Source of the DNA: Campylobacter concisus UNSWCS | GTDB taxonomy: Bacteria; Campylobacterota; Campylobacteria; Campylobacterales; Campylobacteraceae | Reading direction: 5' to 3' | DNA length: 64,000 bases | Assembly (NCBI RefSeq): GCF_000466685.1 | Contig: NZ_ANNG01000006.1 | Coordinates: 87,598 to 151,597 of the forward strand | Shown: positions 9,222 through 17,374 of the stretch, piece by piece | Position numbering within the stretch: the first letter of the stretch is position 1 | Layout: every line of letters starts with the position of its first letter | Made by a program: the position numbers and the translations under genes | Notes under the pieces: model-generated | Told to the model about the DNA's origin: nothing | Database searches by the model: none | What the model saw: the letters and a program-made list of their open reading frames with translations, nothing else

Positions 9222-12179
9222 TTATTGTTTTAGTTGAAGAAGTGTGTTTAGCATCTCATCACTTGTTGTGATAGTTTTTGAGTTTGCTTGAAAGCCTCTT
9301 TGGATTACGATAAGATCTGTTAGTGCGCGGCTTAGATCGACGTTACTAGCTTCTAGTTTTGAAGCTGCGATCGTTCCTTTATCGCCAGTGCCTGCTGCAC
9401 CGATGACTGCTTCGCCTGAGTTTGCAGTTTGTGAAAAGACGTTTCCGCCCTCACTTTGAAGACCCTCATTGTTTGTAAAGCTAGCAAGTGCAACTTGAGC
9501 TAGACCAAAGCTTTGGCCGTTTGTAAATGCACCGATGATAGTGCCAGTCTCATCGATCTTTAGGTCATTTAGTGTGCCACCTGTGTAGCCATCTTGTGAG
9601 ATAGACTCAGTTGAAGAGTCTTTATCAAAGCTTGTTAGTCCGTTAAAATCAGTTCCCAAGCCAAAATTTAAACTAACATTTTGACCGCTTTGTGAGCCGT
9701 TGTTAGCTGAAAATGTTATCGTAGCTGGGTGAAAGCTAGCAAGTGAGCCATTTGAGTTAAATCTCAATGAACCAGTCACAACGTTGTCTGGACCCTCTCC
9801 TGTGTAGTTTATCTTAGCAGGCTCTGGCACTTGGATCACCATGTTCCACTCAGTTCCGCCATCTTTTGTAGTGCCTGTCTTTGCCCATTTAATGCTAACA
9901 GTGTGTTTTGAGCCAAGTGAGTCAAAAATTTCAGCCGTTGAGCCGTGGCTTGACATCATCATCTTACCACTTGCTCTTAGAGCTTGACCCGGGCTTAGTG
10001 CGCCATCAAGTGCTTTCATCATTGTTGTAAGTCTAACATTTTCATTTATAGCTGCTGTATTTGCATTTTCTGCTGGCTTTGTTAAACCAGTAATCGTCAT
10101 ATATAGGGCTTGGTCGGCATTATCGCTCGCTGGGTTTTCTAATTGAAATTGACCTAGTTTATTTACTGTTATTTTTACTCCGTCGTTTAGATCTGTCATC
10201 TTTTTCATTAGTGCTTTTTTTGCTTCATCGCCGATTGCTCTATTTAGTTCATCCATATTTTCTTGTATCATTACACGATTTTTTACAGCCTCATTTGCAT
10301 TATTTAAAGCAGTGGCTGCCTTTTGAGCGGCCTCGTTTGCATCTTTTACTTTTTTTGCAGCCTCGTTTGCAGCCTCGTTTGCATCTTTTATGGCTGTTTC
10401 TGCTGCTGTCCTTAATGCTGCTATGCCAGCCGCAGCACCACCTGCACCACCTGCAAATACTACATTATCTATTGCAGTAATTAGATTATCATTGGCAGTT
10501 TTTGCAGCTGCTACTGCAGCATTTGCTGCAGCATTTGCTGCAGCTGTTTCGGCAGCTGTTGCATTTCTAGATGTTGCAACTAAATTTGCTTTGTTTATAG
10601 CATCCATAGCAGCTCTTGATGCTGCATCTGCTTTTGCCATAGCATCATTTACTGCATCTATAAGTGCTTGACCTGGTGCACCAGCGGCAGCACCGGCAGC
10701 AGCTATAGCGGCATTTAATGCAAGTATAGCATTCGTGGCAGTAACATTCTTTGTTCTAGCATCTTGTTCTGCATTTTGTGCAGCATTGTTTGCAGCATTA
10801 GCTGCTGTTTTTGTAGTTGTTTTCTCTTGTATAGCCTTTGTTTCAGCCTCTTGTGCGGCTCTTAGTTTTTCTGCCATCTCATCTGATGTTTTTACATTAA
10901 CAATATTTCCATCACCATTATAATCAACGTGGTTTCTGGCATCCTCTTGCATAGCAGCACGAAGATCTTCTGTTGTAGTGATCTGTCTTGCGATTTTGTC
11001 GTTATTTGGATGAACAGCTGTTGTTTGTGAGCTTGTATAGACATATTGATAAGCTGTTATGATGTCTTTGCTAGCTAGACCAGCAACGCTGTTTCCTGCA
11101 TTTACCACTAAGTGAATATTTTTTGTCTCTTCAGTTGTGCCTAAGTTATTTCTATTTATAAGTGTTAGCTTATTACCCTCTGAAATTTCAGCTCTAACGC
11201 CAGTTTTATTATACTGAGCGTTGATAGCAGCGGCAACGTCACTGATGCTTGTCATAGTATGATCTTGGGATTTAATAGTTGTGCCATTTATTGTGATATC
11301 AAGTGTTTTTGCTGGATCTATCTTACCAATTGTTTGAGATTCAGGACTTCCTATGCTAAATTTCTCAGTTTTAGCATTTGCGTAGCTTACCCATATGCCT
11401 TGTCCATCTCTTAGTGCAAGACCGTTTCCAAGCTCGTCAAATGTAACACCAAGATCGACGCCACGCTCTGTTAGCATTTGTTCTTTTTTTGAGTTTGTAT
11501 AAAATTCATCGTTATTTACGTCGTTTTCATTATGAACTTCGTTAGCGTTTAAAATTCCATCGTTATTGTAGTCGCGTCCGCCAGCAACTGAGTCAAGAGC
11601 GTAAATAGGTGTGCTTCTTTGACCGATGCTGTTACCTGAGTCGAGGTTGCCTTTTATTTTAACTTCTGTTGTTGCTCTTGCTGGAGTTGTAAGACCTTTT
11701 TTGATGACGATGTTGCTTATAGGGCCTGTTGAGTCGATAGTGCCAGTCTCTTCATCTCTAGTCCAGCCTTGAACGATATAACCGCTATTATTTACAAAGT
11801 TACCAGCCTTATCACGGACGAAATCGCCGTTTCTTGTGTAGTATCTTGTCGTTCCGCCATCTGGAGAGACGACAAAGAAGCCATTTCCTTGAAGAGCAAG
11901 GTCGGTTTGCTTGTCAGTAGCTGTTAGTGTGCCTTGTGAGAAAATTCTTGTAGTTGAGTTTATGGTCGTTCCTAGACCTATTTGCATAGCGTTTTGACCG
12001 CCTAGCTGACCTTGTGGAGCGGTAGCAACTCTTGGAGTTTGGCTTAGTATATCAGCAAAATTTGCGCGGTTGTATTTAAAACCATAGGTATTGACGTTTG
12101 CGATATTGTTGCCTTCTACGTCCATGGCTATCTGGTGGGCTTGTAGGCCTGAAACACCAGACCAAAGTGATCTCATCAT
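9222..12179 (-). CDS. flgE: Flagellar hook protein FlgE (long, with Ala-rich insertion)
   Basis: Structural subunit of the flagellar hook. The conserved N terminus MRSLWSGVSGLQAHQIAMDVEGNNIANVNT and the C-terminal SNVDLSRALTDLIVIQRGFQANSKTI form the coiled-coil D0 core shared by hook and rod proteins. Between them lies a very large outer region, giving 985 residues, longer than most hook proteins. Residues about 434-641 (plus positions about 10260-10880) are extremely Ala/Asn/Lys-rich and look helical or coiled-coil. Two DxNxDG loops resemble EF-hands. Campylobacters often carry this hook gene near ruvC and the origin. A sigma-54 promoter lies 47 bases upstream of the start and a terminator follows. 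Confidence 0.95.
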   Translation of the reverse strand: MMRSLWSGVSGLQAHQIAMDVEGNNIANVNTYGFKYNRANFADILSQTPRVATAPQGQLGGQNAMQIGLGTTINSTTRIFSQGTLTATDKQTDLALQGNGFFVVSPDGGTTRYYTRNGDFVRDKAGNFVNNSGYIVQGWTRDEETGTIDSTGPISNIVIKKGLTTPARATTEVKIKGNLDSGNSIGQRSTPIYALDSVAGGRDYNNDGILNANEVHNENDVNNDEFYTNSKKEQMLTERGVDLGVTFDELGNGLALRDGQGIWVSYANAKTEKFSIGSPESQTIGKIDPAKTLDITINGTTIKSQDHTMTSISDVAAAINAQYNKTGVRAEISEGNKLTLINRNNLGTTEETKNIHLVVNAGNSVAGLASKDIITAYQYVYTSSQTTAVHPNNDKIARQITTTEDLRAAMQEDARNHVDYNGDGNIVNVKTSDEMAEKLRAAQEAETKAIQEKTTTKTAANAANNAAQNAEQDARTKNVTATNAILALNAAIAAAGAAAGAPGQALIDAVNDAMAKADAASRAAMDAINKANLVATSRNATAAETAAANAAANAAVAAAKTANDNLITAIDNVVFAGGAGGAAAGIAALRTAAETAIKDANEAANEAAKKVKDANEAAQKAATALNNANEAVKNRVMIQENMDELNRAIGDEAKKALMKKMTDLNDGVKITVNKLGQFQLENPASDNADQALYMTITGLTKPAENANTAAINENVRLTTMMKALDGALSPGQALRASGKMMMSSHGSTAEIFDSLGSKHTVSIKWAKTGTTKDGGTEWNMVIQVPEPAKINYTGEGPDNVVTGSLRFNSNGSLASFHPATITFSANNGSQSGQNVSLNFGLGTDFNGLTSFDKDSSTESISQDGYTGGTLNDLKIDETGTIIGAFTNGQSFGLAQVALASFTNNEGLQSEGGNVFSQTANSGEAVIGAAGTGDKGTIAASKLEASNVDLSRALTDLIVIQRGFQANSKTITTSDEMLNTLLQLKQ

Positions 12180-12225
12180 TGACTTATCCTTTTTCTCGTT
12201 TTAAAATTTTTTATGATCTTTTTAA

Positions 12226-12241
12226 AGCAAAAGATGTTCCA
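12226..12241 (-). promoter_or_regulatory. Sigma-54 (RpoN) promoter of flgE
   Basis: Read on the minus strand the sequence is TGGAACATCTTTTGCT, matching the -24/-12 consensus TGGCAC-N5-TTGCW at all but one position, with exact N5 spacing. It lies about 47 bases upstream of the flgE start. In Campylobacter, hook and rod genes are known RpoN/FlgR-dependent class 2 flagellar genes, so the site agrees with the gene's identity. Confidence 0.85.
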
Positions 12242-12296
12242 AAATTTATATCGGCAAAAAGAGAAAAATTTGAAAATTTTTGTGTGATCGTATTTT

Positions 12297-12569
12297 TTAG
12301 TATGCTTTTTCTCGTGATGAAATTTCTATTATCTCAATAGTTAAAATTTCATCTTGCTTAAGCCCTATTATGCGGTAATGTATGCCAACTCTCCAACGCC
12401 AGCGATTATCATAGCCTTGCATCTTTTCTGCGTTATTTGTTGCAAAAGGATTTTCTACTTTTTCGAGCTCTTTTAGAAAGGTACGTATTTTTAGAGCTGC
12501 TCTTAGATCACATTTTGAAATTTTATCTAGTTGCTTGTCGGCAGAGCGCTTAATGGCTATTTTATACAC
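12297..12569 (-). CDS. RelE/ParE-family toxin
   Basis: 90-residue basic protein of the RelE/StbE mRNA-interferase or gyrase-poison fold: YKIAIKRSADKQLDKI at the start, then ENPFATNNAEKMQGYDNRWRWRVGIHYRIIG, the usual beta-strand core with the R-x-G-x-x-R-I pattern, and an IEIIEISSREKAY end. It starts with GTG (12569), whose G is also the last base of the upstream gene's stop TAG, so the two genes are translationally coupled. This is the toxin half of a type II module; the target is not predictable here. Confidence 0.85.
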   Translation of the reverse strand: MYKIAIKRSADKQLDKISKCDLRAALKIRTFLKELEKVENPFATNNAEKMQGYDNRWRWRVGIHYRIIGLKQDEILTIEIIEISSREKAY

Positions 12570-12859
12570 TAAACACCCATTTCAGTTTTAACTTCGGCTA
12601 TTAGTGCTTCTTGCTCTGCTTTTGAGAGTTTTTTAAATTCTGTATCGAGTTTTTTTATGCTTGGAGACTTTAAAAGTTCATAATCTTTTGGCTCATCAAG
12701 TTTACTTTTTATCTTTTTTTTAAGATAAAGGATCAGTTCTGATTGTTTTTTTAAAGTATCTTGCAATGAATTTAGTTTTTTTTCTTCTTTTTCAAGAGAA
12801 TTAAACAATGCTTTACGTGTCATAGTCTCGTATTTTGCATAATCAATATTTGTTTGCAT
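12569..12859 (-). CDS. Putative antitoxin of the RelE/ParE pair
   Basis: 96-residue acidic/lysine-rich protein directly upstream of, and overlapping by one base, a RelE-like toxin gene. I start at ATG 12859 (MQTNIDYAKYETM) because AAAGGA lies seven bases upstream; a start at 12895 would add 12 residues. The middle (residues about 20-55) is strongly heptad-like with Lys/Leu, suggesting a coiled coil. The tail has LSKAEQEALIAEVKTEMGV. I do not recognise a standard RelB, Phd or MazE DNA-binding fold, so the antitoxin role is inferred from position. Confidence 0.65.
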   Translation of the reverse strand: MQTNIDYAKYETMTRKALFNSLEKEEKKLNSLQDTLKKQSELILYLKKKIKSKLDEPKDYELLKSPSIKKLDTEFKKLSKAEQEALIAEVKTEMGV

Positions 12860-12897
12860 CGCATTTTCCTTTAAATTTTTTAATGATTTTAACACAT

Positions 12898-14265
12898 TTA
12901 TCCAAGTATCATGGCTCCTACGATGCCACCGATGATTAGCGGGATGTTAAAAAATATAAATGTAGGCACACAAGTATCATATATGTGGTTGTGCTCACCA
13001 TCAGCATTTAGACCGCTCGTTGGCCCAAGTGTGCTGTCACTTGCTGGGCTTCCAGCATCGCCTAGAGCCGCTGCTATACCAACTAGCAAGATGATAGCTG
13101 GCACGCCAAAGCCAAGGCTAAGGCAAAGTGGCACGTAGATAGAGGCTAAGATAGGGATAGTGCCAAAGCTAGTGCCTATGCCCATCGTGACTAAAAGTCC
13201 GATAAGTAGCATCAAAAATGCTCCACCTATCTTGCCGCCAGAGACCAAGCTAGCGTATTTCACAAGCTCGTCTATACCGCCACTCTCTCTTAAAATGGTG
13301 CCATATCCCGCAGCAACAAGCATGATAAATGCGATAAAGCCCATCATAGCAAGGCCATTATCCATGATCTTATCTACCTTTTTGTATTCGATGCCGCCAA
13401 AAACGACCATGACCAAAAGTCCAAGTAACGCGCCAAGTGGCAAGAGCGAAGTGTAAATTTGCACGACAAAGGCGACAACTGCACCAGCTAAGACCGCCCA
13501 CTCTTTTTTAGTCATCTCAAGGCTTTTTGCACGCTCGATCTCATCAAGTTCAGCCTTTTCAAATTTAGAAGTTTTATAAATCCTTTTTTTACTATAAAAA
13601 AGTATGGCTAAGATAAGCCCCACAAACATCGAAGCTCCACCTATCCACATGACTGATGAGATGTCTGAGATGGTTGTGTTTATGCCGTTGTTTGCTAGCT
13701 CTTTTTTAAGGATATTGTGAAAAAGCAGACCAAAGCCAACGCTAATGCTCACATAAGGCGCTTGAAGTCCAAATGTAAGAGCGCAAGCCACAGCGCGTCT
13801 ATCTATGCCCATTTTGTTCATAAGGGCAAGAAGTGGCGGGATCAAGATAGGTATGAAGGCTATATGAACTGGGATCAAATTTTGAGACAAACAAGCGATA
13901 AATGCGATAGTTAGCGTAAAAATGACCTTATTTGAGCTAAGAAATTTACTCATTGCATTTATCAAAATGGCTGTTAAATTTGTATTTGCGATGGCAGCTG
14001 CAAGAGCACCTAGCAAGATGTAGCTAAGAGAGGTTTCAAGGTTGCCTTGCATGCCACTTATGAGGCTTTGCGTGGTCTCTTTTAGAGCCGTAAAAAAGCT
14101 CTCAAAACCGCTTGCCAAACCACTTTCAAATCCACTAAAACCATGCTTATACATAACCCCAGCAACAAGCGCAGAAACGAGGATAGAAAGCAGGATGTTA
14201 AAACGCAGCAAACATAGCACCGTCATCACCAAAATGCTAAAAACAACAGGGTTAAATAGAAGCAT
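12898..14265 (-). CDS. YuiF-type Na+/H+ antiporter family transporter
   Basis: Polytopic inner-membrane protein of about 455 residues and roughly 11-12 hydrophobic helices. It belongs to the NhaC/YuiF-like ion transporter group, some members of which are annotated as histidine transporters. Typical segments are LSYILLGALAAAIANTNL, LSQNLIPVHIAFIPILIPPLL, a central charged loop (KFEKAELDEIERAKSLEMTKKE) and the C-terminal AAALGDAGSPASDSTLGPTSG with polar residues in the membrane. I start at 14265 (MLLFNPVVFSI) after AAAAAGGAC. Substrate is uncertain. Confidence 0.8.
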   Translation of the reverse strand: MLLFNPVVFSILVMTVLCLLRFNILLSILVSALVAGVMYKHGFSGFESGLASGFESFFTALKETTQSLISGMQGNLETSLSYILLGALAAAIANTNLTAILINAMSKFLSSNKVIFTLTIAFIACLSQNLIPVHIAFIPILIPPLLALMNKMGIDRRAVACALTFGLQAPYVSISVGFGLLFHNILKKELANNGINTTISDISSVMWIGGASMFVGLILAILFYSKKRIYKTSKFEKAELDEIERAKSLEMTKKEWAVLAGAVVAFVVQIYTSLLPLGALLGLLVMVVFGGIEYKKVDKIMDNGLAMMGFIAFIMLVAAGYGTILRESGGIDELVKYASLVSGGKIGGAFLMLLIGLLVTMGIGTSFGTIPILASIYVPLCLSLGFGVPAIILLVGIAAALGDAGSPASDSTLGPTSGLNADGEHNHIYDTCVPTFIFFNIPLIIGGIVGAMILG

Positions 14266-14384
14266 GAGTGTCCTTTTTGTATGAGTGCAAGAATTATACA
14301 AGCGTGGGGCTTATTAAATTTTAAAAAGAGTGGCTTAAGTGGGTATGTGTTAAGATTTTTGGCAAATTTTAAAAGGAAAAAGCG

Positions 14385-14993
14385 ATGGATTTAGAGAAAA
14401 TTTATAAGGACGCTGGGGCGTATCTAGAGGGGCACTTTTTGCTAAGTAGTGGCAACCACTCGCAGTTTTATCTGCAAAGTGCAAAGGTGCTTGAAGACCC
14501 TGCTCTTGCAGCAAAGCTAGCAGATGAGCTAGCCAGTGTGATAGAGAAATTTGGCATTAAATTTGATAGTGTTTGTTCTCCTGCACTTGGTGGAATTTTA
14601 GCTGGATATGAGCTAGCTCGTGCGGCAAAAAAACGCTTTATATTTACTGAGCGCGTTGATAGGGTGATGAGCTTAAGACGCGGCTTTGAAGTGAAAAAAG
14701 GCGAGAAATTTATAGTTTGTGAAGATATCATAACAACTGGTGGTTCAGCACTTGAAGCAGCCCACGTGATAGAGAGCCTTGGTGGCGAGGTGGTTGGCTT
14801 TGCGGCACTTGCAAATCGCGGCTTTTGCAAGGTTGCAAATTTAGGCAATGAAGCTAAGGCAAATGCAAAACTGCCAAGCGATAAGCCGTTTTTTGCTTTG
14901 GGAAATTTTGAATTTGAAATTTACGAGCCAGAGCACTGTCCGCTTTGTAAGAGTGGTAGCAAGGCGATTAAGCCTGGAAGCAGAGGCAACTAA
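14385..14993 (+). CDS. pyrE: Orotate phosphoribosyltransferase
   Basis: Transfers orotate to PRPP to make OMP in pyrimidine synthesis. The PRPP-binding loop [25 protein letters not shown] is complete, and [17 protein letters not shown] forms the catalytic region. Its 202 residues match the longer type with a C-terminal Cys pair (EHCPLCKSG). An AAAGGAAAAAGCG ribosome site precedes the ATG. It is transcribed alone between a divergent transporter and a strong terminator. Confidence 0.96.
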   Translation: MDLEKIYKDAGAYLEGHFLLSSGNHSQFYLQSAKVLEDPALAAKLADELASVIEKFGIKFDSVCSPALGGILAGYELARAAKKRFIFTERVDRVMSLRRGFEVKKGEKFIVCEDIITTGGSALEAAHVIESLGGEVVGFAALANRGFCKVANLGNEAKANAKLPSDKPFFALGNFEFEIYEPEHCPLCKSGSKAIKPGSRGN

Positions 14994-15005
14994 AGGATAA
15001 TTAGG

Positions 15006-15033
15006 AAATTTAGCCAAATCTTTGGCTAAATTT
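15006..15033 (+). terminator. Terminator after pyrE
   Basis: A perfect 13-base-pair stem, AAATTTAGCCAAA (15006-15018) with TTTGGCTAAATTT (15021-15033), has a two-base spacer (so an effective loop of about four) and starts 12 bases beyond the pyrE stop. Confidence 0.8.
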
Positions 15034-15172
15034 AACTTTATCTTTTAAATTTATCGCTTAAGTATCGAGCCGATTTTTTACTTTAAGCTTACGATCATGA
15101 TGTAAATTTATGAAATAATTTTTATTTTGTGTTATTTAAGTCGGCATTTTGGCTTAAGAGATGAGATGACGT

Positions 15173-15862
15173 ATGCAAGAGTATGATATTTTAGATGTTT
15201 TATCAAACAAAAAGGTCCTTTGCTTAGAGGATGAAGAGGCGATCTTGCGAAATATCTGCGCCTCGCTGGAGCTATTTTTCGCAGAAGTTAAAGGCGTGAC
15301 AGACGGCTTTGATGCGCTTGAGCTTGCTATGAGTGGGGCGTATGACGCGTTAGTGCTTGATATCAGCGTGCCAAATATCGATGGTCTTGAGATCGCTAAA
15401 AAAGTAAGAGCTATCAATCAAAAAATCCCTATCGTGATCTTATCAAGCCACGTCGAGCAAGAGTATCTGTGGCGCGCAGTTGAGCTAAAGATCACAAGAT
15501 ATCTCGCAAAACCATACGATAAAAAATCTTTCATCAAAGCGCTTGAAGATGTGGCTTTTGAGCTAGTTGGGCGCACGCCAACTATCAGGCTAAATGACGA
15601 GCTTGAGTATGACTTTGGCAAAAAAGCGCTTTACGTAAATGGTCAAATTTCTCATCTAAGTAAGAGCGAGAGCAAGCTTTTGGAGTACTTTTTAAACAAC
15701 AAAAACCAAACTATCACTTATGAGCAAATTTTTGACTACATCTGGGACTACGAGCAGCCGACAAAAGAGGCTATAAAGACCATCGTAAAAGAGCTTAGAA
15801 GAAAGCTAGGCAAAGATGTGATCAAAAATTTATATGGTATAGGCTATCTTTGTGAAATATAA
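15173..15862 (+). CDS. OmpR-family response regulator (MccR-like)
   Basis: Receiver plus winged-helix regulator of 229 residues. The acidic pocket is in LCLEDEE, the phosphoacceptor Asp in ALVLDISVPN (about residue 63) and the conserved Lys in RYLAKPYDKKSF. The C-terminal winged helix contains LSKSESKLLEYFLNNKNQTITYEQIFDYIW and AIKTIVKELRRKLG. It overlaps the kinase gene by 11 bases. Placed directly upstream of mccA, it matches the mccR/mccS arrangement described for Wolinella and probably controls the sulfite-reductase operon. Confidence 0.88.
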   Translation: MQEYDILDVLSNKKVLCLEDEEAILRNICASLELFFAEVKGVTDGFDALELAMSGAYDALVLDISVPNIDGLEIAKKVRAINQKIPIVILSSHVEQEYLWRAVELKITRYLAKPYDKKSFIKALEDVAFELVGRTPTIRLNDELEYDFGKKALYVNGQISHLSKSESKLLEYFLNNKNQTITYEQIFDYIWDYEQPTKEAIKTIVKELRRKLGKDVIKNLYGIGYLCEI

Positions 15863-17279
15863 ATTTCAGCTAATCGTCGGTGCTTTCATCTTTGTATACC
15901 TGCTAGTCTCGGCGCTTGTGCTAAATTTCTACAACGACCTAGCGATGAAAGACGCCAAAAGAGAGGCGCATTATGTGCTTGAGAGTATAAATTCTGTAAG
16001 AGAGTACATCTCAGGTGTGCAACGCCCGCTAATCGAACAGCTAAAGCAAGAGGGCATTTTAAAAGAGGACTTTTTTGACGAAAGGCTTCTATCATCTTCA
16101 TATATAAGCCGTGAAATTTACAATATCCAAAAGCAAAAATACAACCTAGACTTCGACTACAAGCTAGTTGCTATCGCACCGCTAAATAAAGCTCACCAGC
16201 CAAATGAATTTGAAGCTGGCGTCTTGCAAGGCTTTAAAGAAAATAAATTTCAAGAATTTGTAAGGATAATAAGAGATGAAAATGGCTCACAGCTCTTTGT
16301 GGGTCTGCCTATAAAAAACCAAAGCCCGACCTGTCTAGCCTGTCATAGCAGCGCAAATGCCCCGCAGCAAATGCTAGAAAAATACGAGATGGAGGGCATA
16401 GAGATCCCAGATGTGAACGAAACGGTTGCGATGATCTCTTTTAAGATCCCAATTCGCGCCATTTTTACCTACCATTTGCAAGAGGTCATCGTCATAATGA
16501 GCGCCATAACGCTTATATTTGGGCTATTTTTACTACTTGTTTATAAGATGCATAAGCGTGGCGAAGAGAGCAAAAGGCAGACTGAGCAGCTGATGATACA
16601 TCAAAGCCGCCTAGCCTCGATGGGCGAGATGATAGGCAATATCTCACACCAGTGGAAGCAGCCGCTAGCTCAGATAAGCTCAGCTTTGATAAATTTAGAG
16701 CTTTATCAAGAGCGAAAAAAGCTTGATGAGGCGAAAATTTATGAGTTTATAGAAGAGACAAGCAAGCAGATAAATTTCATGTCAGAAACTGTTGATGACT
16801 TTAAAAATTTCTTTAGTCCAAATACCTTGAGAAAAGAATTTAAGGTGCTTGAAGTGATAAATCAAACGATAAAAATTTTAAACGCAACTCTTAAAAAGTA
16901 TCAGATCGAAGTGCAGCTTGACGTGAGAGAAAATTTTGAGATATTTGCAAATTTTAATGAGATAATCCAAATTTTAATAAATATCATAAACAACGCAAAA
17001 GACGCATTTAAGCAAAGCTACACAAAGCCAAGAGTGATAAAGATAAGCGCCTTTTTAAAAGATGGCAGAAAGAATTTATGCGTGCAAAATAACGCAGGAG
17101 CGATAAAAAATTCATTTTTAAAGGTCATCTTTGAGCCACACTTTAGCACAAAAGAGAGCGGTAGCGGGCTTGGGCTATATATGAGCCGCCTTATCGCTCG
17201 CAAAAATAACGCCCTAATCTTTGCTAAAAATGTGGATGAAAACCACGTTGCATTTACAATTAGTTTCGAAAATTTATAA
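15852..17279 (+). CDS. Sensor histidine kinase with heme c motif (MccS-like)
   Basis: Membrane histidine kinase of 475 residues. TM1 is about residues 5-25. A periplasmic Tll0287/DUF3365-like domain follows, with a CXXCH motif (SPTCLACHSS, residues 161-165). TM2 is about 211-232. The H-box SHQWKQPLAQISSAL has phosphoacceptor His266, and the ATPase shows NNAKDAF and GSGLGLYMSRL. A covalently bound periplasmic heme would make it a redox or ligand sensor. Its position before mccA suggests it detects sulfite or the respiratory state. It uses an ATA/ATG-poor start: GTG at 15852 overlapping the regulator gene. Confidence 0.85.
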   Translation: MKYKFQLIVGAFIFVYLLVSALVLNFYNDLAMKDAKREAHYVLESINSVREYISGVQRPLIEQLKQEGILKEDFFDERLLSSSYISREIYNIQKQKYNLDFDYKLVAIAPLNKAHQPNEFEAGVLQGFKENKFQEFVRIIRDENGSQLFVGLPIKNQSPTCLACHSSANAPQQMLEKYEMEGIEIPDVNETVAMISFKIPIRAIFTYHLQEVIVIMSAITLIFGLFLLLVYKMHKRGEESKRQTEQLMIHQSRLASMGEMIGNISHQWKQPLAQISSALINLELYQERKKLDEAKIYEFIEETSKQINFMSETVDDFKNFFSPNTLRKEFKVLEVINQTIKILNATLKKYQIEVQLDVRENFEIFANFNEIIQILINIINNAKDAFKQSYTKPRVIKISAFLKDGRKNLCVQNNAGAIKNSFLKVIFEPHFSTKESGSGLGLYMSRLIARKNNALIFAKNVDENHVAFTISFENL

Positions 17280-17374
17280 TTTGTTAATTTTCCCCCTTTT
17301 CTACCCTTTTTTGGTGTTAAGATTATCAGTATGAAATCATTTTGATTTTAGGATAAAAATTCAAAGGAGGAGAC

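Noticed and set aside
10211..10923. Ala- or Leu-rich plus-strand open frames inside the hook gene
   Set aside because: They are antisense to the alanine-codon-rich insertion (GCA reads as TGC, and shifted frames give Ala or Leu), with no ribosome site; the minus-strand flgE is clearly the real gene.
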